Shown here: one piece after another, positions 21,652 to 31,041 of the stretch | How the letters are laid out: every line of letters starts with the position of its first letter | How positions within the stretch are numbered: the stretch's first letter is position 1 | Virus record (IMG/VR): IMGVR_UViG_3300025010_000156 | Location: 1-35,100 of that record | Direction: 5' to 3' (one strand) | DNA: 35,100 nucleotides | Source: a virus | Position numbers and translations under genes: made by a program | The notes under the pieces: generated by a model | What the model was told of the DNA's origin: nothing | Seen by the model: the letters and a program-made list of their open reading frames with translations, nothing else | Databases searched by the model: none

Positions 21652-24600
21652 TTAATTCCCTCTCTTTCTTTCAGTGTTTAGAACTAATTGCCCATTAGGT
21701 AGAATACTTTCAACTAATGTGACAGTATGAGGATAAATTGTATCTGTATATCTATATGGTCTGAAAACACTTCCTGTTCTATAACCACAAAATAAAACAA
21801 TATTCCCTCTACTTAGCCATGATTTTTCCACGATGGTTTTACTTCCATCTTCATTTACTTTTGAAACCTGTCTATCATAGTTATTGAATGCCCCATCGTA
21901 CATTTTCACATTAACTACTCCATCAATAGTTAACAATGTAACATTATGTTTATATTTATTTTTTTCTAGTATTGTTCCAATAATTCTAGTAATTTCAAAC
22001 TTAGGATGTTGTATTCCTTTTCTCAGATATGTATCAACCACATTTGGATTTTCAGGAAGACTGAAGAAATTTACTACATTATATTCATTTAAATTACTAT
22101 CTCTTAATTCATGTCTCGTATAGTAAAAACATAATGAATCCATCTCCCACTTTGATATAGTACCTCTAGCATGTTTATTCCATGTTTTATTATAAAGATA
22201 CTCATTATATTGTTTTAATGTAGTTTCTTTAATGACCCATTGTTTGAAATCCTCCATTCTTTTATCATACTCTTTTTTAAATAATTTTTCTGAAATAATA
22301 ATAGTGTCGTCTATATATTCCACTATATTTCCCTCTGAGAAATTATCTTGATAAAAAGGAAATGCAATTGTGTCTAATTTAATTAATCTGTCCGTATATC
22401 CCTTCTTTGTTTCTTTTTTAGGTTTAATCAAACCATAAATAAAATCTGGGTTAGATATATATTTTTTGAAATTATATATCCGCACATATATCTGTAAATG
22501 TTCAGGCACAAGTTCCGATTCGATAATATTATTTATATTCCTAAGTGCTAACTCACTTTTTGGTTCGTAAATTTGTTTAATATAATTTTCCATAATGTCT
22601 AATCTATTGCAATTTTCTAATTCGTCGAAACAACCTGCTTTTATCAACTGTATCATCTGCCCATTTTTTACTAGTGTGTCTTCAGATATAATCATTTTAT
22701 TTATAAATTGTTGTAATGAAGAATATGGTCGATTTAGAACAATTACTCTTACAATGTCATCCCCTATGCCATTTATGCCTTTTAATCCATATACAATCCT
22801 ATTATTTTCCACATCTGCCTTAAATCCAAAATCTGCCGTATTAATATTGGGCAACGCTATTTCTACACCATGAGATTGCATATTACTAATAGCTGTAGCA
22901 ACTTTGCCATAGTTTGTTGATTTATTATTTTCTGATTCTTCATTGGCTCCTGCATCAACAATTAAACAAGCAGTATTCCAATAGAGAGAGGGGTATTTAC
23001 TGTATAGATTCATCTCCTGTAGAGCAATGATTGTATACCCATAAGAATGAATTGAACTGAAGGAATAGCCAAAACTTTTAGAAAATATTTCTTCCCAAAC
23101 ATATTCCAACAGTATTTTTCTTGCCCCTGATTTTAATCCTTTTTCATAGAACATTTTCTTTGCCTCAATTAATATGTCTTGCCTTTTTTTGGCTATAGAT
23201 TTTCTCAATTTATTACTTTCTTTAAGAGTGAAATTAGACACTTGAGGACTCATAGATAAAAGCATAACTCTTTCTTGTGAATCTGCCAAACCATATGAAT
23301 CATTTAGAAAAGATTTTAATACTTCAATCTCATTATCGTTAAGTCCATAATTTTGCATGTCTATATACCACAAATTAATATCATTTTTATATCTTACGAA
23401 TTGCTCTAGTGGAGTTTCTATACCATCACCCATAAGCCTCATCAAAGAATTTGCCGCACACATTTCTAATACGCTTTTTGGTTGAACAAATTTTAATGCT
23501 TCTGCTCCAACTGCCGAGTCGAATTGAAATAGAGATGGAATCTTTTCTATATTGCTCCACATTTCTTTGTTTGTGTAGTCTAAAACCTCTGGGTGTAGGT
23601 ATTTGTCATAGGTTGATTTCAAACTGCCCTGCCACTCTATTAAACCCTCTTGAAGCAATGTTTCCATTGTGATTCGTATTCGATCTAGACTGTTAATTGT
23701 AAGAAAGTCATACTTTAGTGCAGACATTGCTTCACTGTCATGTAGTTCAAATTGTGTAATAATCTCACCACTTGGGGAAAGCATACAAGCATTGTGTTTA
23801 GTATAATCCTCATTTAGAATTAATACACCACTTGCATGTATTCCTCTTTGTACAATCAGACCTTCAATATTTGATGCAACATTTAAAAGATTTTCATATT
23901 TGTCTACTTCTGCAATAAACTCTTTTTTCTTTGCTCTGCCTTTCTCTTCGTTTCCATGTAAACAATCATTTAAACTCCAAACCTCACCTCTGTCAGTAGG
24001 TATCATTGCAGTAATAAAGTTTATCTCTTCACTTGGAATGTTTAATCCTCTACCTGCTACCTGTAATGCAGTTTTAGAACTAAGTGTACCAAAAGTACAT
24101 ATATTAATAACTCTGTTTTCTCCGTAGTAGTTTTTCATCGCTTGAAGAATTTGTTTTCTTTTTGATGCTTCTGTGTCATAGTCAATATCCGGTAAATCTA
24201 ATCCTCTTTCAGCCGATATGTGTCTCCAATAAGGTGTTAATCCACCTAAAGGTATAGGATTAATTTGTATAATATCTAATAAATAAGCTATAAAAAAACC
24301 ACCTGTTGAACCGCGATTCGGCCCAACTAAACTATTCCCTTCATTCCAAGATAAATCAATAATTTTTGCCATATTATTATAATAAGCACTCATAGGTTGA
24401 TGCAACGCTTCAGTTAATAGATATAACTCCTTTAGCTCTTTGTTAATTCTATCAACAGCAACGAGAATATCTTCTGGTTTAATTTTTTCAAATAATGTTT
24501 GTTCCATTTGATATAATAGATATTTATCTTGCTCATTGTCTGAATACGCAAATTTCTTGATATATTCATATTCAGAATAATAATCAGACAAAATATGACT

Positions 24601-25578
24601 TAATTGAAATTGTGTCAAAGTGATTAATGGAATAATTTGTGCTTCTGATAAATCATACTCTTGTATTTTACTCCCTATTATAAGAGTATTGTAAATGGCT
24701 ATATTAATATCTTCATCAGTTAAATTGTTTTGCAAATATTCTCGTACTTCTATTTCACTCATTAAATATGCTGTCCGATAAAAACTTTCCACTTCTCTTT
24801 CTGCATCTTTGGAGTTTAAGAATGCACTATGTATTGAAGAATCATCTTTTTGCAAATAATGTGAATCTGTAGTTATAAGATAGTGTAATCCATATGCCTT
24901 GGCTATTTCTACTGCCCTTATATTGTACTCCCATTGTTCTATTTGCACGTTTTCAATTGCAGGTTGTATTTCTATATAAAAATCATCTCTACCAAAAATA
25001 TCTATTCCCCATTCAATAAACTCATTAATTGCTAGTTTCTTTTGGTATATTAATTCATTACTTTTTTTTGATTTTTCTAATCCTATTAAATCTAAAATAT
25101 TGTGAGCCAAGAATGATCCCAAACAAGCAGACTGAGCTATTAAATGCCCTTTATCGTTTCCAATAATATTCTCAATATCTGTTGTCATAGTTGGTCGTCT
25201 TAGTATGCCATTTCCCATATAACTTTGTTTCCAAGCAATACTGGATAATTGTCTTAATTGATAGTGTCCAATTTCATCTTTTGCTAATAAAATAAAATGT
25301 GGATAATATGTTTGTTTGCTAATATAATTATTTTTTGCCTCTTCGAATTGTTCCGGTGTTTGTAAATAAATCTCATTGCCTAGAATCACGGGGAAATTTA
25401 GTTTTTTACCTAACTGTTGTGCTTTATAGTGAGATGAGAGTATTTCATGATTCGTGATAGCAATACCACTTAACCCTAATTTTTGTGCTCTTGTGATTAA
25501 ATCTTTAGTCTTATTAATTGTATCAGCAAAACCTAGTCCAGCATTTGAAGTCTCATCATGATTATGTAAACTATACAA
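21652..25578 (-). CDS. DNA polymerase III alpha subunit, DnaE family (SPbeta YorL-like)
   Basis: 1308 aa; TTG start at 25576-25578 with AGGAGG 10 nt upstream, which puts the PHP motif at the very N-terminus. The PHP domain (1-260) keeps LHNHDE, AITNHE, GNEIY, YPHFILL, SACLGS and TTDSHY, so metal-dependent exonuclease activity is possible. The polymerase core has GPNRGSTGG (419-427), PDIDYD with catalytic Asp464 and Asp466, and KYDFLT with Asp624. Helix-hairpin-helix and OB-like regions follow towards the C-terminus. Family C polymerases are the bacterial replicases. Length and neighbours are close to what I recall for SPbeta YorL (about 1305 aa). Downstream of the nuclease and upstream of the RecD-like gene in one leftward transcript. 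Confidence 0.92.
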   Translation of the reverse strand: MYSLHNHDETSNAGLGFADTINKTKDLITRAQKLGLSGIAITNHEILSSHYKAQQLGKKLNFPVILGNEIYLQTPEQFEEAKNNYISKQTYYPHFILLAKDEIGHYQLRQLSSIAWKQSYMGNGILRRPTMTTDIENIIGNDKGHLIAQSACLGSFLAHNILDLIGLEKSKKSNELIYQKKLAINEFIEWGIDIFGRDDFYIEIQPAIENVQIEQWEYNIRAVEIAKAYGLHYLITTDSHYLQKDDSSIHSAFLNSKDAEREVESFYRTAYLMSEIEVREYLQNNLTDEDINIAIYNTLIIGSKIQEYDLSEAQIIPLITLTQFQLSHILSDYYSEYEYIKKFAYSDNEQDKYLLYQMEQTLFEKIKPEDILVAVDRINKELKELYLLTEALHQPMSAYYNNMAKIIDLSWNEGNSLVGPNRGSTGGFFIAYLLDIIQINPIPLGGLTPYWRHISAERGLDLPDIDYDTEASKRKQILQAMKNYYGENRVINICTFGTLSSKTALQVAGRGLNIPSEEINFITAMIPTDRGEVWSLNDCLHGNEEKGRAKKKEFIAEVDKYENLLNVASNIEGLIVQRGIHASGVLILNEDYTKHNACMLSPSGEIITQFELHDSEAMSALKYDFLTINSLDRIRITMETLLQEGLIEWQGSLKSTYDKYLHPEVLDYTNKEMWSNIEKIPSLFQFDSAVGAEALKFVQPKSVLEMCAANSLMRLMGDGIETPLEQFVRYKNDINLWYIDMQNYGLNDNEIEVLKSFLNDSYGLADSQERVMLLSMSPQVSNFTLKESNKLRKSIAKKRQDILIEAKKMFYEKGLKSGARKILLEYVWEEIFSKSFGYSFSSIHSYGYTIIALQEMNLYSKYPSLYWNTACLIVDAGANEESENNKSTNYGKVATAISNMQSHGVEIALPNINTADFGFKADVENNRIVYGLKGINGIGDDIVRVIVLNRPYSSLQQFINKMIISEDTLVKNGQMIQLIKAGCFDELENCNRLDIMENYIKQIYEPKSELALRNINNIIESELVPEHLQIYVRIYNFKKYISNPDFIYGLIKPKKETKKGYTDRLIKLDTIAFPFYQDNFSEGNIVEYIDDTIIISEKLFKKEYDKRMEDFKQWVIKETTLKQYNEYLYNKTWNKHARGTISKWEMDSLCFYYTRHELRDSNLNEYNVVNFFSLPENPNVVDTYLRKGIQHPKFEITRIIGTILEKNKYKHNVTLLTIDGVVNVKMYDGAFNNYDRQVSKVNEDGSKTIVEKSWLSRGNIVLFCGYRTGSVFRPYRYTDTIYPHTVTLVESILPNGQLVLNTERKRGN

Positions 25579-25606
25579 TAGTCAATAACCTCCTTTATTT
25601 ATATAT

Positions 25607-26581
25607 TTAAAAATCAAGCAGTTTCTTGACTCTTTCATTATTGATTTCAATCTTTTCACCATATTTTTTATTTACATCAAATGTTTTATTATTAGGTGTC
25701 CATAAAGAATAATATGGACATAAATGTTTTAGGTTTTTATCTGCCAATGGAGTATTATTTGAAAAATCACACCAATAACATAAAGGAGTTGGTTTTGGAA
25801 TATATTCGTTTTTTTCTAGACACTCTTCAAGTTTAGCGAATAATTTATCTAGTTTTTTTACTCCTCTATTATAATATCCTTTTGTACATGCTTTTTGTTT
25901 TGCTCCTATGAAGATAAAGTCATAAATAAATTCAATTGGTAATTTATCATATAATTTTTCACATGCCATTGCGTATATAAACATTTGTAAAGGTGTTACT
26001 ACTTTATTATCTGGGTATATTGCTTTAGATGTTTTATAGTCAACTACTCTTAAATCTCCATTTTCGTTAATATCAATCCTATCAATGAATCCGCGAATAG
26101 TATATTTATTTTTATATGTAAAACTAAATCCTTTCTCTACTGCTAATACACTCCAACCATTTTCTAACGGTATAGTTTTTAAATGATCTAAATATAGGTT
26201 TATTTTTTCATCATATGTCATTCCTGATTTATTGCATATTTCGGAATAAGTATCAAAGTATTTTTTCTTTATGTCTTTAATTCCAAGTATATCTTCAATT
26301 TCGTTTTCTACCTCTATGCCATTTAGAATTTCTATCTTATGTATCTCTAATCCATTTTCAATAATTTGTTGAATGTATCCAAAGTCAGGCTCTTCATCAT
26401 CAATTAAATATTGTCCCCATTTTTCCTTTCCCATATGACCTAAAGTACCAAGTTCTAATGCTAGAGCAGATTTATCAGAATGATGCTCATCAATGTATTT
26501 TAATTTATATCTGTAAGCACACTGGTCGAATAAATCTAATCTACTATAACTAAATTTTGAATCACTTACGAAATATTGCAT
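25607..26581 (-). CDS. PD-(D/E)XK nuclease with probable Fe-S cluster (Cas4/AddB-like)
   Basis: 324 aa with GGAGGAAG before the ATG; overlaps the primase gene by 16 nt. Motifs: LGTLGHMG with His49, GFIDRID with Asp167, VVDYKTSK with Asp181 and Lys183, then QMFIYA (199-204). Four cysteines, Cys21, Cys268, Cys271 and Cys288, have the split C...CxxC...C layout of Fe-S nucleases such as Cas4 and AddB. These enzymes trim DNA ends, usually 5' to 3'. Lying between primase and polymerase, it may process ends or RNA primers. In the SPbeta order I recall, a RecJ-like gene stands at this point. Confidence 0.85.
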   Translation of the reverse strand: MQYFVSDSKFSYSRLDLFDQCAYRYKLKYIDEHHSDKSALALELGTLGHMGKEKWGQYLIDDEEPDFGYIQQIIENGLEIHKIEILNGIEVENEIEDILGIKDIKKKYFDTYSEICNKSGMTYDEKINLYLDHLKTIPLENGWSVLAVEKGFSFTYKNKYTIRGFIDRIDINENGDLRVVDYKTSKAIYPDNKVVTPLQMFIYAMACEKLYDKLPIEFIYDFIFIGAKQKACTKGYYNRGVKKLDKLFAKLEECLEKNEYIPKPTPLCYWCDFSNNTPLADKNLKHLCPYYSLWTPNNKTFDVNKKYGEKIEINNERVKKLLDF

Positions 26582-27696
26582 GGTTGAACTTCCTCCCCAT
26601 TTTTTGTTTTTATTTCATATTTATGTTTCATTAAAACCTCTAAAATTTCTTTTCCTTTGTCACATGGACTATCTTTGTGATCAAGTAAATTTGCATCATC
26701 CCATAATATATATACTTGACAATATGGTGTAAATGGCATTGCTATTTTAAGGAGTTTTTCTGCAAATTTATAAGCTTCATTACTATTAGTGTCCTTAAAT
26801 TGCTTATCAAATCCAATAAATATTTCTTTAGGTTGAAGAGATAATATCATACTCCTTTGTTGTGGAGAGATTGACATACCGCATACAGCAATAGAAAAAT
26901 TATTTTCACCATAAAAATCTTCGCATTTAAGGCAACTTTTTTCTCCTTCAAATATTATTACCTTTTTAATCTTTTTAATCGTTTCTTGAGTATGGTTTAG
27001 TCCATATAGATTTAAAGCTAATGGATGACTATATTGTTGTTTTTCAACTATTAGGGGCATATATTTCTTTTTAGCTAATATATCATCTTCTCTTAGTGCT
27101 CTGCCTCTAATACCAACTAAATTGCTATTAATATCATAATGAGGAATCACAATTTTATCATCTTTAATGTAATATTTAATTCCGTACTTTTCCATTGTTT
27201 TAATTGATATACCTTCATCGATCCATGTTTGATGATAGATTCCTTGAAATACATCAAGTACAGTATCATTTACCACAGATAAACTTACTATTGGCTTTAA
27301 AACTCTTTTGTATTTTTTTATCCAATCCCAATCGTCTATAATATAATCCTTATCAAGCTTAGAGAATATTGAAGACATATGGATATTCTTATTAGTAAGT
27401 GCAGCAACATATTTGATACATTCGTAAAAACTAAGTTTAATATTTCGGTTTAGTTTAGAACGTCTTACTAATTCATAAACGTCAAAAGTATCACTACATG
27501 CGGTATAACAATGAAATGTCTTACTATCTTTAAAATAATGTAATTTATATGATCCTCCACTACTGTTGTGACAAACAGTTTGAAATAATAAATTGTTGTC
27601 TTTGTCTCTATGTGAATCTTCACTACCTAAGTCTTTAAGAAGCATTATTATATCTTGTTCATCTAATTCTTGTTTAATTCTTTCTTTATCAAGCAT
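26566..27696 (-). CDS. DNA primase with zinc-binding and Toprim domains (DnaG-like)
   Basis: 376 aa from the ATG at 27694-27696, with AGGGGTG 8 nt upstream; a GTG three codons earlier is a weaker alternative. The N-terminal zinc site uses VCHNS and FHCYTAC (Cys, His, Cys, Cys). The Toprim core has IIFEGEKSCLK with the catalytic Glu and IFIGFDKQF with Asp, followed by LWDDANLLDHKDSPCDKG. At about 376 aa it lacks the C-terminal helicase-binding domain of bacterial DnaG, as expected for a compact phage primase. It lays RNA primers for the replicase. The start lies 14 nt beyond the helicase stop. Confidence 0.88.
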   Translation of the reverse strand: MLDKERIKQELDEQDIIMLLKDLGSEDSHRDKDNNLLFQTVCHNSSGGSYKLHYFKDSKTFHCYTACSDTFDVYELVRRSKLNRNIKLSFYECIKYVAALTNKNIHMSSIFSKLDKDYIIDDWDWIKKYKRVLKPIVSLSVVNDTVLDVFQGIYHQTWIDEGISIKTMEKYGIKYYIKDDKIVIPHYDINSNLVGIRGRALREDDILAKKKYMPLIVEKQQYSHPLALNLYGLNHTQETIKKIKKVIIFEGEKSCLKCEDFYGENNFSIAVCGMSISPQQRSMILSLQPKEIFIGFDKQFKDTNSNEAYKFAEKLLKIAMPFTPYCQVYILWDDANLLDHKDSPCDKGKEILEVLMKHKYEIKTKNGEEVQPCNIS

Positions 27697-27709
27697 TTTA
27701 TTCACACCC

Positions 27710-29317
27710 CTAAAAACTAAAGAGTGCTTTAGTTGAATTCTCTTCGTCTTCCTTATCTATTACTAACTCTTTCTCATCAACTGAATGTTCATCAAGTATA
27801 GCATCAATCATTTCAATTTTTGTAGATTCAACAGGAATAACCTCGTATTTATTATTTGTAAGGAATAATTCCGTCAATCGCATATTGCCAAGATTAACAT
27901 ACAACCATAACTTCACTCTTGAAAGTTTGCCACGCCTTACTTTATAAATATGGTAAACCATATTGGGCACAGGATATATTCCTTTTGATAGTATGGGTTT
28001 TAATGAATCTAAATCTGATGCAGTAGGCTCCAATGCTACGACTCCTAAATCTATCTTGTCGGCGATGGCTTTAGCTCCACGAAGTACATTTTGGTCAGCA
28101 TCTTTTACATTCTTGTATTCACCAGTTGTTTGGGTTGAACTATCAATATGAACATTAAATTTATTACACATTGCTTTTAATCTGTCTGAGAACATTAATA
28201 ATATTTGATCTTCTCTTAATTTCATACCTTTAGATATGTTAGCAATTTCAGCCATAAGTTTCATGGATGTATGTAGATAGTCAAATAATATATATTGTAC
28301 TTTATTCTCAATTTGATATCTTCTGATAACTGTTTCGATGTCTTCAATGTTAAAATCAGACATATATTCAATCCACAATGGAGATTGTTCAATAAATTCT
28401 ATTGCTTGATTTACTCTTTCTTCTTCATCTTCTTTATATTTACCATCTAATATTTTATCCTCTTCAACTCCACTAGTATAGGCCACAAGCATTGTTTGTA
28501 CTTCTTCAATTTCTAATTCCGTTGTAATATATAGAGTAGGTTCTGATATGCCTCTATACATCCATTTCTTTTCTTTTAAATCCCATATGTAAGGTACAGC
28601 ATAACTACAGGCATCTCCGGCTGCTAAACGACTTTTCCCCAAACCAGTTGGTGCTGATCTTAGATAAAACTTTTTTAATCTTGCTCCTCTTGCGATAGTA
28701 TTCATTATATTACTTGCCATTGGAATACCCATGTCAGGTGCTTCTTTGCATTTTTCTTTTAGCTGATATAACCCTTCTCCTGCTTTTTGACCTTGATTGC
28801 TTATGTTCATTAAATGCTTATTTTTAATATCTATAACTTTTTTTTCAATTATGTTAAAAATATCTTGAACAGACAAATTGTCAAATTTTGCTTGCATTTT
28901 TTCTTGTTCTCTTGGCTCAACAATTGCTTCATTGTAAATTTCATCAATATCAATTCCTTGTTCAATAAAAGTTCTTAGCAAACTGAATTTCTTCATTCTT
29001 TCATAAGAATAATCAAAATTATTAAGATTGCTATTGTCTTTGCACTCGATAATATAATCCATTCCATTATTCTCGTTAAATATTTTATACTGTAATTCAT
29101 ATGGAGATAAATAATTGTCAATTGCTATGTAATCAATACTTTTTACGCCTTGTAAATATAAGTTGTGTATTGAAGCAAAAATCATCTTATGAAATATTTC
29201 TTCAAAATCATCTCTATCAACAGTGTATCTACTATCACTTAATAGTTCAGGATTTTGTAATAAACAACCTAGTATTTGAAGGTAGCTTCGCTTACATGAT
29301 AGACTCAGTGTGTTCAC
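27710..29317 (-). CDS. DnaB-type replicative helicase
   Basis: 535 aa; GTG start overlapping the upstream stop as GTGA, a classic coupled junction. The N-terminal domain (1-75) has the helical DnaB pattern (ILGCLLQNPELL, FHKMIFASIHNLYLQG). The RecA-fold motor has SAPTGLGKS (221-229), TLYITTELE with Glu (about 261-269), VQYILFDYLHT with Asp346, and QTTGEYKNVKDADQNVLRGAKAI further on, corresponding to DnaB motif 4 and the arginine finger region. The hexamer unwinds DNA ahead of the fork and pairs with the adjacent primase. Position matches SPbeta YorI as I recall it. Confidence 0.9.
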   Translation of the reverse strand: MNTLSLSCKRSYLQILGCLLQNPELLSDSRYTVDRDDFEEIFHKMIFASIHNLYLQGVKSIDYIAIDNYLSPYELQYKIFNENNGMDYIIECKDNSNLNNFDYSYERMKKFSLLRTFIEQGIDIDEIYNEAIVEPREQEKMQAKFDNLSVQDIFNIIEKKVIDIKNKHLMNISNQGQKAGEGLYQLKEKCKEAPDMGIPMASNIMNTIARGARLKKFYLRSAPTGLGKSRLAAGDACSYAVPYIWDLKEKKWMYRGISEPTLYITTELEIEEVQTMLVAYTSGVEEDKILDGKYKEDEEERVNQAIEFIEQSPLWIEYMSDFNIEDIETVIRRYQIENKVQYILFDYLHTSMKLMAEIANISKGMKLREDQILLMFSDRLKAMCNKFNVHIDSSTQTTGEYKNVKDADQNVLRGAKAIADKIDLGVVALEPTASDLDSLKPILSKGIYPVPNMVYHIYKVRRGKLSRVKLWLYVNLGNMRLTELFLTNNKYEVIPVESTKIEMIDAILDEHSVDEKELVIDKEDEENSTKALFSF

Positions 29318-29904
29318 CTCAAATCGTTAATATTAATTAATTTACTGTCTGTATTTTCAACATATTTTTTTATTTTAACTACTTTGGGTATTACTGCTTC
29401 AGTCATATTTAAACCATCTGCTTGCTTGATAATTTCATTTTTCCTTTGTTCATACTCATGTGCTTCTGCATATGTATAGGGAATAATTCCCACACAATCA
29501 GATACAATAGGATTATTTTGCAATTCATAAAAATATTTTAACGTAGTCAGCATACCTTTATAACTAAATTTATAAGTATTATAATAATCTTTTAATAGTT
29601 TGTATGTTTTTACATTAAGTTTTGGTATCTTCAGTAGACTTTTTAAATAATTAAACAGAGCATCTTTAGCTAGTATTTCTTCATCAGAAATCTCTGCTTC
29701 GGGTTGAATATGAGTTTCCTTTTGTAGTTTGTCTTTTACTTTTTCTACTTGTTGCTTTTGCTTATTTTTTTCTATTTTGGTAGTTTGCTTAGACATTGCT
29801 CCGAAACAATCTACATGGTAATATTTATTTTTATATTCAAATGCATCTTCTTTTTTTACAGTCATTTTACAAAAAGGACATATACATGGTCTTCCTCTTC
29901 CCAT
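29314..29904 (-). CDS. Zinc-finger protein preceding the helicase gene (YorH-like position)
   Basis: 196 aa from the ATG at 29902-29904, with GGAG 9 nt upstream. An upstream in-frame TTG (29967) is rejected because it lies in a hairpin and has no site. Residues 7-40 form a zinc finger: CICPFCK, then YYHVDCF. A basic, Lys/Gln-rich coiled coil (about 45-75) links it to a helical C-terminal domain (about 85-170). A zinc finger plus helical domain located just before a DnaB-type helicase suggests a helicase loader or DNA adaptor, but that is inferred from position only. Confidence 0.7.
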   Translation of the reverse strand: MGRGRPCICPFCKMTVKKEDAFEYKNKYYHVDCFGAMSKQTTKIEKNKQKQQVEKVKDKLQKETHIQPEAEISDEEILAKDALFNYLKSLLKIPKLNVKTYKLLKDYYNTYKFSYKGMLTTLKYFYELQNNPIVSDCVGIIPYTYAEAHEYEQRKNEIIKQADGLNMTEAVIPKVVKIKKYVENTDSKLININDLR

Positions 29905-29926
29905 TGAAATCAACTCCAATACATTA

Positions 29927-29961
29927 AGTGGACAGGCATAATATATTAATACCTGCCCACT
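29927..29961 (-). other. Intergenic RNA hairpin before the zinc-finger gene
   Basis: Arms 29927-29936 (AGTGGACAGG) and 29952-29961 (CCTGCCCACT) pair at nine of ten positions. The mismatch is A-C on the plus strand but G-U in the minus-strand RNA. Loop 15 nt, no T-tract. It lies between the Sak4-like gene stop and the next ribosome-binding site. Confidence 0.65.
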
Positions 29962-29974
29962 CTTCAAGTTTATA

Positions 29975-30955
29975 CTATAGCGATAGTTCGTTTGCTTTGT
30001 CTACTAAATCGCCGTAGATAACAGACATGACTTCTACTTGTAATTTAGTACATTCGCTTACTTTTTTACCCTTCCCAAGATATTTTTCTACTATTTCTAC
30101 AAGTTGAGTAACATTGTCAGAGTTAATGAATTTCTCACCAATTGCTCCAATGACAGACATTAATTGATCGTAATCCAACACTTCTGATTCAAATGTAGTT
30201 TTTTGCTCTTGAAAAGAAACTGCTTTAATCCCTTCTGCCTCTTCTTGTTTTTCAATCGCTTTAATAATAGCTTCTTCAAGATTTTCTGCTGTAAATTCTT
30301 TGATATACGTATCAATGTAATCAAATCTACTTCTAGCAAAATAAGTGTCTGTTTGAGCAAGATATCCAGATGATTTTATTACTTTTTTATCTTCGTCTAC
30401 ACCATTTGATTCTAGATATACAACAATATCACAGTTATCGATAATTGGTTCTAATGCTCTCTTGTCTCCTTTTGGAAGAGTTAGTCCGTTTTTATTTTCG
30501 GTTTTGTGTGCAATAAATATAACCGTGTATCCTGCACCAGTTAATTGATTAATCTCTGTCCAATATTCAGTTTCATATTCTTTCCATAAACCAAAGCCTT
30601 CGTTACCATCTTTTAATCGAGAGACACCATACACACTATTGATATACTTTTGGCAGTATTTTGCAGATGCCTCAACTTCATCAAAGATAATAGTACAATA
30701 TAAATCTCTTGCTTTACCTACAGTAGCAACGCTAGTTAATTGTTTATTCCATTTCTTAAAATCTGCCCATGAATTAATTGGAACATGCGGAACTCCTGAA
30801 ATAGCATTCAAACCTTTTTCAAATGGGAGATATAGTGGTTTTTTCATTCTTGTTGCCTGTAGTGTCTTGCCCAAATTGTTGCCCCCATAAACCATAATTG
30901 TTTTTCCCTCTAAACCTTTTGCAACAACTGATACTTGTGGGTTAAAAATATCCAA
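29975..30955 (-). CDS. Sak4-like RecA-fold ATPase (single-strand annealing/recombination)
   Basis: 326 aa; TTG start with AAAGGAG upstream. Walker A is YGGNNLGKT (23-31), Walker B CTIIFDEVE (about 87-95), and VIFIAHKTE corresponds to the sensor region. The C-terminal third is helical and acidic. The arrangement matches the short RecA-fold ATPases of phages (Sak4 group, AAA_24), which work with the phage SSB to anneal or exchange strands. Its gene lies directly after the SSB-like gene, a pairing typical of Sak4. Same position as SPbeta YorG as I recall it. Confidence 0.8.
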   Translation of the reverse strand: MDIFNPQVSVVAKGLEGKTIMVYGGNNLGKTLQATRMKKPLYLPFEKGLNAISGVPHVPINSWADFKKWNKQLTSVATVGKARDLYCTIIFDEVEASAKYCQKYINSVYGVSRLKDGNEGFGLWKEYETEYWTEINQLTGAGYTVIFIAHKTENKNGLTLPKGDKRALEPIIDNCDIVVYLESNGVDEDKKVIKSSGYLAQTDTYFARSRFDYIDTYIKEFTAENLEEAIIKAIEKQEEAEGIKAVSFQEQKTTFESEVLDYDQLMSVIGAIGEKFINSDNVTQLVEIVEKYLGKGKKVSECTKLQVEVMSVIYGDLVDKANELSL

Positions 30956-30980
30956 TATAATAATCTCCTTTCAATTTGGA

Positions 30981-31002
30981 GGATAGGTGACATCACCTAT
31001 CC
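30981..31002 (-). other. Intergenic hairpin between SSB-like and Sak4-like genes
   Basis: GGATAGGTG (30981-30989) and CACCTATCC (30994-31002) form a perfect 9-bp stem with a 4-nt loop. No T-tract follows on the minus strand. It could halt or protect part of the transcript, changing the relative yield of SSB and the downstream genes. Confidence 0.7.
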
Positions 31003-31041
31003 TTATTATCTTATTCACTAATTAATTCAATTTTTTAACTT

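Noticed and set aside
13777-25500. Plus-strand ORFs within nrdJ, helicase and polymerase genes
   Set aside because: All lie opposite genes with catalytic motifs and have no start signals.
25607-26581. Cas4 of a CRISPR system
   Set aside because: There is no array or other cas gene; it is coupled to primase and polymerase genes.
29905-29967. Longer reading of the zinc-finger gene from a TTG at 29967
   Set aside because: The added 21 codons run through the intergenic hairpin and lack a Shine-Dalgarno; the ATG at 29904 has GGAG at good spacing.
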